64,000 nucleotides of DNA, taken from contig NZ_FXAK01000010.1 in NCBI RefSeq assembly GCF_900177515.1, positions 186,001-250,000 of the forward strand, read 5' to 3'. The DNA comes from Azospirillum oryzae (GTDB lineage Bacteria > Pseudomonadota > Alphaproteobacteria > Azospirillales > Azospirillaceae). Positions 15,470 to 24,400 of the stretch are shown piece after piece (within the stretch, counting starts at the first letter, position 1; every line of letters begins with the position of its first letter). The notes beneath the pieces were generated by a model. That model saw only the letters and a program-made list of their open reading frames with translations, did no database searches and was not told where the DNA came from. The position numbers and the translations under genes are program-made.

Positions 15470-16258
15470 ATGACCGCAACCGACACCACCAGCTGGCCCG
15501 CCGACCTGCTGGCCCAGGAGTTCCGGGGCAAGCGGGTGCTGGTCACCGGCAGCAGCCGCGGCATCGGCGCCGCGGTGGCGGCGGCCTTTGCCCAGCTCGG
15601 CGCCCGCGTCGCCATCCATGGCCGCGACCGGACGGCGGTGGAGGCCGTGGCGGCGGGGATGGGCAACGGCGTGGTCGGGCTGGCCGGCGATTTCGCCGAC
15701 AAGGGGCAGACCCGTGCATTGGTGGAACAGGCGGTGGACCGGCTGGGCGGGCTGGACGTGCTGATCAACAATGCCGGCACCATGCTGGGCCGGGTGGCGC
15801 TGGCCGACATCGATGACGACTTCCTGCAGCGGCAGTTCGATCTGAACGCCGCCTCGGCGGTCGTCGCCAGCCGCGCCGCCCTGCCGGCGCTGATCGAGTC
15901 GAAGGGGGCCATCGTCAACACCGGCTCCATTTCCGGCCGCACCGGCGGCAGCGCCGGCTCGTCGCTCTACAGCGCCGCCAAGGCATTCCAGGCAAGCCTC
16001 GCCCGTTCGCTGGCGACGGAGCTGGCGCCGCACGGCATCCGCGTCAACGCGGTGTCGCCCGGCACCATCGATACCGATTTCCATCAGCGCTATTCGACCG
16101 CCGACAAGCTGGCGCAGACCGCGGCGCGCATCCCGCTGAAGCGGCTGGGCACGGCGGAGGATTGCGTCGGCGCCTACCTGTTCCTCGCCTCCAACCGGCT
16201 GGCGGGTTACATCACCGGCCAGACCATCGAGGTGAATGGCGGTCAGTTCTATAACTAA
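15470..16258 (+). CDS. SDR family oxidoreductase
   Basis: A 262-residue classical short-chain dehydrogenase/reductase. The NAD(P) loop VTGSSRGIGAAVA is at about residues 24-36, LINNAGT at about 100, catalytic Ser in NTGSISGRTGG and YSAAK for Tyr and Lys, with RVNAVSPGTIDTDF after it. The Arg following the Gly-rich loop suggests NADP(H) preference. The C-terminal ITGQTIEVNGGQFYN is typical of 3-oxoacyl-ACP reductase-like and sugar dehydrogenase-like SDRs. Substrate unknown. ATG 15470 is preferred; it follows GGGGAGAGAG. Confidence 0.9.
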   Translation: MTATDTTSWPADLLAQEFRGKRVLVTGSSRGIGAAVAAAFAQLGARVAIHGRDRTAVEAVAAGMGNGVVGLAGDFADKGQTRALVEQAVDRLGGLDVLINNAGTMLGRVALADIDDDFLQRQFDLNAASAVVASRAALPALIESKGAIVNTGSISGRTGGSAGSSLYSAAKAFQASLARSLATELAPHGIRVNAVSPGTIDTDFHQRYSTADKLAQTAARIPLKRLGTAEDCVGAYLFLASNRLAGYITGQTIEVNGGQFYN

Positions 16259-16267
16259 AGGATAATT

Positions 16268-16337
16268 TTTTGCAATTGCGAAGGTCAAGCTTTGGCAAAA
16301 TGCAAAGCGATCTCAATGATCTTGGCAAATTGCGAAG
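16268..16337 (+). repeat. Three direct repeats upstream of the chemoreceptor gene
   Basis: TTGGCAAAATGCAAAG (16292-16307) and TTGGCAAATTGCGAAG (16322-16337) differ at two of 16 positions. TTTTGCAATTGCGAAG (16268-16283) matches the third at 12 of 16. Spacings are 24 and 30 bp. The tract is AT-rich and precedes the chemoreceptor gene, so a regulator-binding array is possible. Confidence 0.5.
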
Positions 16338-16503
16338 GGGTAATGGGCGCGGTCTATTGGAGAGAGGGTGATTTCACAGGGCAGAAAAACACCGCGGCGT
16401 TAATGGTCCTTTGGCATTGTTCTTGTAGGGTACCTCGTTGACAACCGATCACCCGAAAGATCGGAAGCTTGCCAGTAGCGGGTCAGAGACGAGGTCCCCA
16501 GCC

Positions 16504-18567
16504 ATGAACGCCACCCACCCAGGCCAGCAGACCGCCGCCCAGCCGACCAAAGCCGGCGCCTTCGCCAATCTGCGCACGGCGACCAAGATCTATACCGGCT
16601 TCGGCGTGACGCTCGCGCTGCTGGTCGGGTTGGGGGCGGTGTCCTGGACGGGCTTGAGATCGAGCGACGACGCGCTCCGCCGCTATGCCGGCCAGTCGCA
16701 CGTCGCCATGGCGGTGGCGGAGGCGGACACCAACATGGCCGACGCCCTGGGGGCGGCGGAGGAGTTCGTGTCCAGCGGGTCTCCGGCGGTGGCCGACCGC
16801 TTCCGCGCCGATGTGGACAAGTTCACGAAGAAGCTGGACGCCGCCACCGCGCGCATGACCAGCGCGACCGACCGTCAGGCGGCGCAGGAGATCGCCACCC
16901 TGCAGAAGACGCTGACCGGCGGTTTCGACCAACTGGTCGCCGCGCGGACGGAGCGCGACTCGATCGTCGCGTCGGTGGTGAACAAGCTGGGCGCCGACAT
17001 CCGCCGCACGCTGAGCGAGACGGTCAAGGCGGAGAAGGACCTGGGCGATCTCGACCGCACGGTGAAGGCCGCCGACGTCAGCGAGCAGTATCTGCTGGTC
17101 CGCGTGCTGGTCGCCCGCTTCGTGGCGGAGACCCAGGCGGAGGATCTGGCGCGCATCCGCAAGGATCTGGCCGACGTGATCGCGAAGGCCACGGCGCTGC
17201 GCGACGGCATGGCCGACGGGCCGATGAAGGCCAAGCTGGCCGACGCGGTCGCCAAGCTTCCGGCCTATGGCGCCGGCATCGACCGCATCGCAACGCTGAG
17301 CGACCAGCTGAAGTCGCTGAACAACGAGACTCTGGGCAAGGCCGGCAAGGAGATCGGCGACAAGATCGGCCTGATCCGCTCGCATTCCGCCGATTTCCTG
17401 TCGCAGCTGGAGAGCAGCGCCGCCGCCGAGGTGAAGGCGGCCGAGGGGCGCGGCACCGTGGTGACGGTCGCCGCCCTGCTGGTCGGCCTGCTGCTGGCCT
17501 GGGCGATCTCGCGGGCGATCACCAAGCCGCTGGGCAACATCACGCGGGCGATGGGCCGTCTGGCCGAAGGCGACCTGAGCATCGCCGTCACCGACGACGC
17601 GCGCCGGGACGAGATCGGCGCGCTGGCCCGCGCGCTCCAGGTCTTCAAGACCAACGCCTATGAGATGGATCGGATGCGCAAGGCGCAGGAGGAGAGCGAG
17701 CGGCAGGCCGCCGCCCAGCGCCGCCAGACCATGATGCAGATGGCCGACAGCTTCGAGAGCGCGGTGAAGGGCATCGTCGACACCGTCGCCAATGCCGCCA
17801 CCGGCATGCGCGACGCCGCGACCGAACTGACCGCTACCGCGCAGGAGGCGAGCGAGCGGTCGCTGCTGGTCGCCTCGGCCTCCGAACAGGCTTCGGCCAA
17901 TGTGCAGACCGTCGCCACCGCGACGGAGGAACTGTCGGCCTCCATCTCCGAGATCGGCCAGCAGGTGGAGAACTCCACGCGCATCGCCACCCAGGCGGTG
18001 GCCGACGCCGACGGCGCCGACCGCACCATGCGCGATCTGGTCTCCGCCGCCGAACAGATCGGCGCGGTGGTGGAACTGATCAGCGGCATCGCCGCGCAGA
18101 CCAACCTGCTGGCGTTGAACGCCACCATCGAGGCGGCGCGGGCGGGCGAGGCCGGCAAGGGCTTTGCCGTGGTCGCCAGCGAGGTGAAGGCGCTGGCCAG
18201 CCAGACCGCGCGCGCCACCGACGAGATCCAGTCCAAGGTGCAGGAGATTCAGCAGACCACCGGCGGCGCCCAGAAGGCCATCGGCAGCATCGGCAAGACC
18301 ATCGGCCACATGAGCGAGATCACCACCGCCATCGCCGCCGCCATCGAGGAACAGGCCGCCGCCACCCGCGAGATCGCCTCCAGCGTCACCCAGGCGGCGC
18401 AGGGCACCGAGGAGGTGTCAAGCAACATCGCCGGCGTCAGCACCGCCGTTCACGAGACCGGCGACGCCGCCGGCCGCGTCCACGGCACCTCGCAAGAACT
18501 GGCGGTCGAGGCCGAGCGGCTGCGCCGGGAGGTGGGGACCTTCATCGCGACGGTGCGGGCGGCGTAG
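16504..18567 (+). CDS. Methyl-accepting chemotaxis protein (large sensor domain)
   Basis: A 687-residue transmembrane chemoreceptor. The first helix is near 20-42 (FGVTLALLVGLGAVSW). A periplasmic region of about 270 mostly helical residues has a size compatible with a helical bimodular (HBM) sensor, though I cannot confirm this. The second helix is VVTVAALLVGLLLAWAI, followed by HAMP (ITKPLGNITRAMGRLAEGD) and the signalling hairpin tip IAAQTNLLALNATIEAARAG. It ends without an NWETF-type CheR tether. ATG 16504 is preferred to a TTG at 16438. Ligand unknown. Confidence 0.93.
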   Translation: MNATHPGQQTAAQPTKAGAFANLRTATKIYTGFGVTLALLVGLGAVSWTGLRSSDDALRRYAGQSHVAMAVAEADTNMADALGAAEEFVSSGSPAVADRFRADVDKFTKKLDAATARMTSATDRQAAQEIATLQKTLTGGFDQLVAARTERDSIVASVVNKLGADIRRTLSETVKAEKDLGDLDRTVKAADVSEQYLLVRVLVARFVAETQAEDLARIRKDLADVIAKATALRDGMADGPMKAKLADAVAKLPAYGAGIDRIATLSDQLKSLNNETLGKAGKEIGDKIGLIRSHSADFLSQLESSAAAEVKAAEGRGTVVTVAALLVGLLLAWAISRAITKPLGNITRAMGRLAEGDLSIAVTDDARRDEIGALARALQVFKTNAYEMDRMRKAQEESERQAAAQRRQTMMQMADSFESAVKGIVDTVANAATGMRDAATELTATAQEASERSLLVASASEQASANVQTVATATEELSASISEIGQQVENSTRIATQAVADADGADRTMRDLVSAAEQIGAVVELISGIAAQTNLLALNATIEAARAGEAGKGFAVVASEVKALASQTARATDEIQSKVQEIQQTTGGAQKAIGSIGKTIGHMSEITTAIAAAIEEQAAATREIASSVTQAAQGTEEVSSNIAGVSTAVHETGDAAGRVHGTSQELAVEAERLRREVGTFIATVRAA

Positions 18568-18576
18568 GGGGGCGCT

Positions 18577-18606
18577 ATCCCCCTCTCACCCCCGGGGAGA
18601 GGGGAT
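18577..18606. terminator. Bidirectional terminator-like hairpin
   Basis: ATCCCCCTCTC (18577-18587) pairs with GAGAGGGGAT (18597-18606) with one bulged C. It lies between the convergent chemoreceptor and trxC genes and contains the trxC stop codon. It belongs to the CCCTCTC/GAGAGGG palindrome family seen elsewhere in the window. Confidence 0.6.
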
Positions 18607-19086
18607 TTGTTGACGCACCCACGCCACCAGGGCCGGCAGCGGCATGGCGCCGGCGGTTCGGGCGATTTCGCGGCCGTGATGGACCAGGACCAGGGACGGG
18701 ATGCTGCGGATGCCGAAGCGGGCGGCGAGGTCGGGAGAGGCCTCGGTGTCGATCTTGGCGAGGCGGACACGGGGCTCCAGCTGGGCCGCGGCCTGGGTGA
18801 AGACGGGGGCCATCATGCGGCAGGGGCCGCACCACTCGGCCCAGAAGTCGATCAGCAGCGGCAGGTCGCTCTTCTCGGCATGGGCGGCGAAGCGGCGGGC
18901 GTCGAGCGCCACCGGCTTTCCTCCGAACAGGGCGTTGCCGCAGCGGCCGCACTTGCCGCCGCCCAGACGGGCCGGAGGCACGCGGTTCAGCGTGTCGCAA
19001 TGCGGGCAGGCGATGTGCAGGCTGTCGGCGGAAAAAGAACCGGGACCTGTGGAAGACTGACCTGAAGCTTGGGCGGTGGGCGGCAT
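18586..19086 (-). CDS. trxC: Thioredoxin TrxC (thioredoxin 2) with zinc ribbon
   Basis: A 166-residue cytosolic thioredoxin of the TrxC type. An N-terminal zinc ribbon (CPHCDTLNRVPP and CGRCGNALF, two CxxC pairs) precedes the thioredoxin fold with active site WAEWCGPCRMMAP and the cis-Pro motif IRSIPSLVL. TrxC reduces disulfides during oxidative stress and in E. coli is OxyR-controlled. About 20 low-complexity residues precede the ribbon, so a later start is possible, but no better ATG is seen. Confidence 0.93.
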   Translation of the reverse strand: MPPTAQASGQSSTGPGSFSADSLHIACPHCDTLNRVPPARLGGGKCGRCGNALFGGKPVALDARRFAAHAEKSDLPLLIDFWAEWCGPCRMMAPVFTQAAAQLEPRVRLAKIDTEASPDLAARFGIRSIPSLVLVHHGREIARTAGAMPLPALVAWVRQQIPSPRG

Positions 19087-19162
19087 GGCGGGGCTCCTTC
19101 CCCTGGCAGCTTGTCCACCGTCGATGTATGGGGCCGGAGCGGCCCGCTCAAGATGGGCGGGT

Positions 19163-19417
19163 CTACTCCTGACGGCCCATCAGGCCTTCCAGCTTTGCGA
19201 AATCCACATATTGCGTCGGCCGGTCCTTCAACAGGTCCGGGGTCGCCTGGGCATTCTCCCGCGCGCATTCGGCGACATAGCGGGCCAAGAGGTCGCGCAT
19301 GACCTCGGCCAGAGGCGTCTGCCGCTGACGTGCGTAATTCTTGGCGACATCTTTGATTCGGCGATCAACGCGCAAAGAGATCGTCGCCTTCTTTGGATGA
19401 AACGGATCTCCGATCAT
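19163..19417 (-). CDS. Small putative ribbon-helix-helix protein
   Basis: An 84-residue protein. The N-terminus has a beta strand then two helices (KKATISLRVDRRIKDVAKNY, then TPLAEVMRDLLARYVAE), the pattern of ribbon-helix-helix DNA-binding proteins and TA antitoxins. The tail is polar. ATG 19417 has a GGGGGA ribosome site. No toxin gene lies on either side: trxC is downstream and an AT-rich gap is upstream. It could be an orphan antitoxin or a transcription regulator; the assignment rests on pattern only. Confidence 0.6.
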   Translation of the reverse strand: MIGDPFHPKKATISLRVDRRIKDVAKNYARQRQTPLAEVMRDLLARYVAECARENAQATPDLLKDRPTQYVDFAKLEGLMGRQE

Positions 19418-19535
19418 GACGATCCCCCACCAATCTTGCTGATCCACGTTATTTGGATATGCCGGATCGCTGGTGGATACAAGGATCCATGGGAAGGCGG
19501 GCGATAAAACTTGGGGATGATAACTTGTGAATTTG

Positions 19536-19651
19536 TGTGGATAAAATTTCCGCTGGTTTTCTTCTCCACAGAATCTGTGGATAGATGTGTGCGCAATCTC
19601 CGAACAGAATCATCCGCACCCTTCCGGCCGGCCCATCCGGCCTGTGGATGA
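19536..19651. promoter_or_regulatory. AT-rich stretch with DnaA-box-like sites
   Basis: TGTGGATAA (19536-19544, a perfect TTATCCACA box in reverse), TGTGGATAG (19576-19584) and TGTGGATGA (19643-19651). The second overlaps a dyad TCCACA-GAATC-TGTGGA (19565-19581). All lie in a gene-free AT-rich gap between the RHH-like gene and the periplasmic sensor gene. DnaA or another regulator may bind. Confidence 0.35.
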
Positions 19652-19661
19652 GTGGGTTTGC

Positions 19662-20159
19662 CTATTTTTTGGGCGGATGGGGCGGCTTGTCCGACCCCGG
19701 CCCGCCGACCAGCCGCAGCCGGCCGGCCGGCGACAGGTCTGGCAGGATGGACAGCACGGTTTCCTCGGTCAGTTCGCCGATCTGGCGGCGCTTGGCGCGG
19801 GCGGCGGAGGTCGCGGCGCGCAGGGAGTCGAAATCCACAGGCTCGGCCTGCAGCAGGGCGCGCACCCGCTGCCCGGCGTCGCGGTACTCCTGGGACAGCG
19901 CGTCGTAGCGCGGGCGCAGCGGCTCGAAGGCGGCGCGCAGGACGGCGGCGTCGGCGTCGGACAGGTCGGCCGCCACATGCTCGACGAAGCGGTCGGGCAT
20001 CGGCCGGTAGGGCGGGGGCGGCGGGTTGCGGATCGTCGCCACCAGCATGGCGCCGAGGAACAGGTTCAGCGCCAGCGACGCCAGGGCCAGCGTGCGCAGA
20101 CTGATCCGCTGGCGGAGCCTCGTCAGGACGGATGGCTGGGGGGCGGCGAAACCGCTCAT
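19662..20159 (-). CDS. Periplasmic heavy-metal-sensor-like protein (CnrX/CpxP-like)
   Basis: A 165-residue protein anchored by one N-terminal helix (LALASLALNLFLGAMLVATI), followed by a Pro-rich linker and a long alpha-helical periplasmic domain (DLSDADAAVLRAAFEPLRPR, then LSQEYRDAGQRVRALLQAE). The layout is that of the Metal_resist/CpxP-CnrX superfamily. In Cnr/Ncc systems such a sensor relieves an anti-sigma factor when metal is bound. No His/Met cluster is obvious, so the signal may not be a metal. Its start overlaps the anti-sigma stop by four bases (ATGA). Confidence 0.75.
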   Translation of the reverse strand: MSGFAAPQPSVLTRLRQRISLRTLALASLALNLFLGAMLVATIRNPPPPPYRPMPDRFVEHVAADLSDADAAVLRAAFEPLRPRYDALSQEYRDAGQRVRALLQAEPVDFDSLRAATSAARAKRRQIGELTEETVLSILPDLSPAGRLRLVGGPGSDKPPHPPKK

Positions 20160-20599
20160 CGGGAGTCTCCGTCGAACAGGGTGACGACCTCGTCATTCAG
20201 CAAGGCCAGCTCCTGGCTGCGCGGGGCGGTGGGGGCGGGGCCGGCGAGCTGGCCGCTCAGCCAGCCTCCGGTCAGCCAGCCGAGCGCGAGCAGGACGACG
20301 CAGAAGCCGGCAACCGTCCGCCGCGGCATCCGGCCGAGCAGCAACACCGCGATGCTGTCCTGCGGCATGCCGCGCGCCGCCTTGCCGACGGCGGCCAGCA
20401 GTCGGTCGACGCGGGCGTCCTCCACCGGCGGGGCGGGGGTGGCGAGCAGGCGGTCGAAGGACCGGGCGTCCTCCAGCGCGTCGCGCAGGGCGGGGGAGCG
20501 GGCGAGCGCGGCGTCGGCCGCGGCGCGCAGCTCCGGCGGCCAGCGCTCCGGCGAAGCGCCGTAATCGTCCAGGTGGCGGAGGAAGTCTTCGTCGGTCAT
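20156..20599 (-). CDS. Putative membrane anti-sigma factor
   Basis: A 147-residue protein with a short cytosolic helical N-terminus (TDEDFLRHLDDYGASPERWP), a single membrane helix near 95-115 (TVAGFCVVLLALGWLTGGWL) and a short periplasmic tail. Position and architecture fit an anti-sigma that sequesters the adjacent ECF factor. ATG 20599, preceded by GGAGGGAGG, starts 14 bases after the sigma stop. It lacks a clear ZAS zinc motif (HxxxCxxC), so it belongs to a CnrY-like or unclassified group. Confidence 0.75.
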   Translation of the reverse strand: MTDEDFLRHLDDYGASPERWPPELRAAADAALARSPALRDALEDARSFDRLLATPAPPVEDARVDRLLAAVGKAARGMPQDSIAVLLLGRMPRRTVAGFCVVLLALGWLTGGWLSGQLAGPAPTAPRSQELALLNDEVVTLFDGDSR

Positions 20600-20613
20600 G
20601 GTGTCCTCCCTCC

Positions 20614-21180
20614 TCATCGGGCGTCGGCGGCGGTGAGCGCGGATTTCAGCGCGGCGCGGGCGCGGGCCAGCAGCGAGGCGAAGGCGCTTTCGCTCATGGT
20701 CAGGACCTCGGCGGCCTGCCGCAGGCTGAGCCCCTCCTGGTGGAACAGCACGACGGCGGCGCGCTGGCGGTCGGGCAAGGCGGCCAGCGCTTGGTTGACC
20801 CGCTCGGCGGTCTGGCGCTCGGCGATGCGGGTCAGCGCGTCGGGGGACTCGTCGGGCGGATCGCCGGCCTCCTCCAGCGGCGACCAGCCGGGGCGGCGGC
20901 CACGGTCGATGGCGAGGTTCATGACGATGCGGTAGAGCCAGGTGGTGAAGGCGGCGCGCGCCCCGTCCCAACGGCCGGCATGCTGCCAGACCCGCAGGAA
21001 GGCCTCCTGCGCGATCTCGTCGGCGTCGGACGGGTTGCCGGTCATCCGCTGGGCCAGCGCCACGGCGCGGCGCATGTGGCGGGCGGCCAGACGGTCGAAG
21101 GCGGCGGCGTCGCCGCCGGCCACGCGGGCCATCAACTCGTCGTCCGTGTCGCTGGCCTCGATCACCGGGGCTCCGCTCAT
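20614..21180 (-). CDS. ECF-type RNA polymerase sigma factor
   Basis: A 188-residue extracytoplasmic-function sigma factor. Region 2 is DAAAFDRLAARHMRRAVALA and ADEIAQEAFLRVWQHA, then TWLYRIVMNLAIDRGRR. Region 4 is LPDRQRAAVVLFHQEGLSLR followed by EVLTMSESAFASLLARAR. ATG 21180 is the likely start; the open frame continues upstream through a palindromic repeat and is not credible there. It forms an operon with anti-sigma and periplasmic-sensor genes. The RND pump genes lie directly upstream on the same strand, separated by the repeat. Confidence 0.9.
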   Translation of the reverse strand: MSGAPVIEASDTDDELMARVAGGDAAAFDRLAARHMRRAVALAQRMTGNPSDADEIAQEAFLRVWQHAGRWDGARAAFTTWLYRIVMNLAIDRGRRPGWSPLEEAGDPPDESPDALTRIAERQTAERVNQALAALPDRQRAAVVLFHQEGLSLRQAAEVLTMSESAFASLLARARAALKSALTAADAR

Positions 21181-21239
21181 GCCGTGGGCGAGAACTATGC
21201 CCAAGAGAGCGAGGGGGCGCCAGGGGTGCGAGGATATTG

Positions 21240-21398
21240 CTCCCTCTCCCGTCCCGGGAGAGGGAAGGGGCCCAAGCGGAGCTTGGGAAGGGTGAGGGGT
21301 GATCCAAGGAACCATGCGGTCTAGGAGTCTTGGGACACCCCTCACCCTCCCCGCGCCTTCGGCGCGGGTCCCCTCCCTCTCCCGGGGCGGGAGAGGGC
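21240..21398. repeat. 159-bp palindromic intergenic repeat, copy 2
   Basis: It aligns along its whole length with copy 1 at 5820-5979. Outer arms are nearly identical; the centre differs at scattered positions, some compensated (CCCATGCGCAGCATGGG versus CCCAAGCGGAGCTTGGG, each self-complementary). That conserves structure over sequence. It lies between the RND operon and the ECF operon and may separate their transcripts. Confidence 0.85.
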
Positions 21399-21436
21399 AT
21401 TTATCGCCGAGGATCAGCACACCCATCCGCCGCCCC

Positions 21437-24400
21437 CTATTCCGCCGGGGCGGCGATGGCGGCGCGGCGGGTGCGCCGCAGGGCCAGCCGTTCCAGGGTC
21501 AGATAGACCACCGGCGTGGTGTAGAGCGTCAGCATCTGGCTGACCAGAAGGCCGCCGATGATGGCGATGCCGAGCGGGCGGCGGATCTCGCCGCCGGTGC
21601 CGTAATCGAAGGCCAGGGGCACGGCGCCCAGCAGCGCCGCCATCGTCGTCATCATGATCGGGCGGAAGCGGACAAGTCCGGCCTCGCGGATCGCCTCCAG
21701 GGGCGACAGGCCGCGTTCCCGCTCCGCCTCCAGGGCGAAGTCGATCATCATGATGGCGTTCTTCTTGACGATGCCGATCAGCAGGATGATGCCGATCAGC
21801 GCCACGATCGACAGGTCGTAGCCGGTCAGGATCAGCGCGATCAGCGCCCCCAGACCGGCGGACGGCAGGGTCGACAGGATGGTCAGCGGGTGGATCAGGC
21901 TTTCGTACAGCACCCCCAGCACGATGTAGATGGTGATCAGCGCCGCCAGGATCAGCAAGGGCTGGCTGGAGGAGGATTGCTGGAAGGCCCGCGCGTCGCC
22001 CTGGAAGCCGGCGCGGATGCTGGCGGGCATGCCGATGTCCTCGGCCGCGCGCTGGATCACCTCGGTCGCCTGGGACAGCGAGACGCCGGGGGCGAGGTCG
22101 AAGGTCAGATTGGCGACCGGGAAGCCGCTCTGGTGCTGGATGCTGGCGGCCTGATTGCCGATGACGACGCGCGACACCGCCGACAAGGGCACCATGCCGT
22201 CGCGCCCCGTCACATAAATGCGCTTCAGGTCGTCGGGGCTGAGCGCCTCGGACGGCGCGACCTCCAGCACCACCTTGTGCTGGTTCTGCGCCAGATACAT
22301 GGTCGAGACCTGCCGCTGGCCGAAGGCGTCGTAGAGCGTCGCCTCCAGGCTGCTCAAGGATACGCCGAGGCGGGCGGCGGCGTCGCGGTCGACGATGACG
22401 TTGGCCTGGATGCCGCCGTTCTGGCGGTCGTTGGCGACGTCGACCAGCTCCGGCAGGGTGCGCATCTTCTCCACCAGCTTGGGCGCCCATTCGTTGAGCG
22501 CGCCGATGTCGGAATCCTGCAGGCTGTAGCGGTACTGGCTGCGGCCCTGGAAACCGCCGACGCGGATGTCCTGCACCGGCATCAGGTAGAGCTGCACCCC
22601 CGGCACCTTGCCGGCGCGCATGCGCAGCCGCTGGGTGACGGTGGCGAGATCCTCACGCTCCGCCTTCGGTTTCAGGGCGATGTAGATCTGGCCGGAATAG
22701 GTGCCGCCGGGACCGCCGCCGCCGATGGTGCCGCCGACGCTGTCCACCGCCGGGTCGCCGGAAACGGCATCCTGCAGCGCGCGCTGGCGCGTCACCATGG
22801 CGCGGAACGAGATGTCGGGCGGCGGGTCGCTGAAGCCGATCAGCAGACCGGTGTCCTGCTGCGGCACGAAGCCCTTCGGCACCTGCCCGTAGAGCCAGAC
22901 GCTGACGCCGATGATGGCGAAGGTCGCCGCCAGCATGGTGCGGCGGTGGGCCAGCACCCAGTCGAGGCCGCCGGCATAGAGGCCGAACAGCCGGTCGCCA
23001 ACCCAGCCGAGCGCGCGGGCGAGGCGGCCGGGGGGCTTGCGCTCCGCCTCCGGTTCCAGCAGGTGGGCGCACATCATCGGGGTCAGCGTCAGCGACACCA
23101 CCGCCGAGACGGCGATGGCGACCGACAGCACCACGGCGAACTCGCGGAACAGCCGGCCCTGGATGCCGCCCATGAACAGGATGGGGATGAAGACGGCGAC
23201 CAGCGACAGGCTGATGGAGATCACGGTGAAGGCGACCTGCCGGGCGCCCTTCACCGCCGCCTCGAACGGCCGGGCGCCCTTTTCGATGTGGCGGACGATG
23301 TTCTCGATGACGACGATGGCGTCGTCCACCACGAAGCCGACCGAGATGGTCAGCGCCATCAGCGAGAAATTGTCCAGGCTGTAGCCGACGATCCACATCA
23401 CGCCGAAGGTGCCGGCCAGCGACAGCGGCACCGAGGCCGCCGGGATCACCGTGGCCCACAGCCGGCGCAGGAACAACGCCATCACCATCACCACCAGCGC
23501 CACGGTGACCGCCAGCGTCTTCTGCACGTCGTCGATGGAGGCGCGGATGGTCGGCGTGCGGTCGGTGCGCACCGCGAGGCTGACCCCCGGCGGCATCCAG
23601 CCGCGCAGGGTCGGCAGCTCCGCCCGGATGCGGTCCACCGTGTCGACCACGTTGGAGCCGGGCTGCTTCTGGATGTTGATGAGCACGGCGCGCTGGCCGT
23701 CCTGCCAGGCGGCGGTGCGGCTGTTCTCCGGCGCCTCGATCACCTCGGCGACGTCGCCGAGGCGGATGGTGGCGCCGTTCTTCTCGGTGACGATCAGCCG
23801 GCGGTAGGCATCGGCGCCGAACAGCTGGTCGCTGGCGCCGATCGACCAGGATTCGTGAGTGCCGTCGAAGCTGCCCTTCGGGCCGTTGGCATTGGCCTGG
23901 GCGATGACGCTGCGGATCGATTCCAGGCTGACGCCCATGTTGGCGGCGGCGGCGGCGTTGACGCGCACGCGCACCGCCGTCTTCTCCGCCCCGTTGATGG
24001 AGACCTGGGCCACCCCCTCGATCTGGCTCAGGCGCTGGCCGATGATGCTGTCGGCGAGATTGTAAAGCTCCGCCGGGGCGAGCGTGGTGGAGGTCATCGC
24101 CAGCGTCATCACCGGCGCGTCGGCCGGGTTGATGCGCCGCATCTTGGGCGGGCTCGGCAGGTCGGCCGGCAGGTCGCCGCCGGCGGCGTTGATGGCGGCC
24201 TGCACGTCGCGCGACGCCGCTTCCACGTCGCGGTTCAGCTCGAACTGCACGACGACGGTGGTGCTGCCGAGCTTGCTGTTGGAGGTCATCTCCGACACGC
24301 CGGCGATGCGGGAGAGGCGGCGTTCCAGCGGCGTGGCGACGGAAGCGGCCATGGTCTCCGGGCTGGCGCCGGGCAGGGAGGCGGTGACGATGATGGTGGG

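Noticed and set aside
16412..16428. Sigma-54 promoter (TTGGCATTGTTCTTGTA) before the first chemoreceptor gene
   Set aside because: Spacing is right but the invariant -12 GC is GT, so it is too weak to list as a feature.
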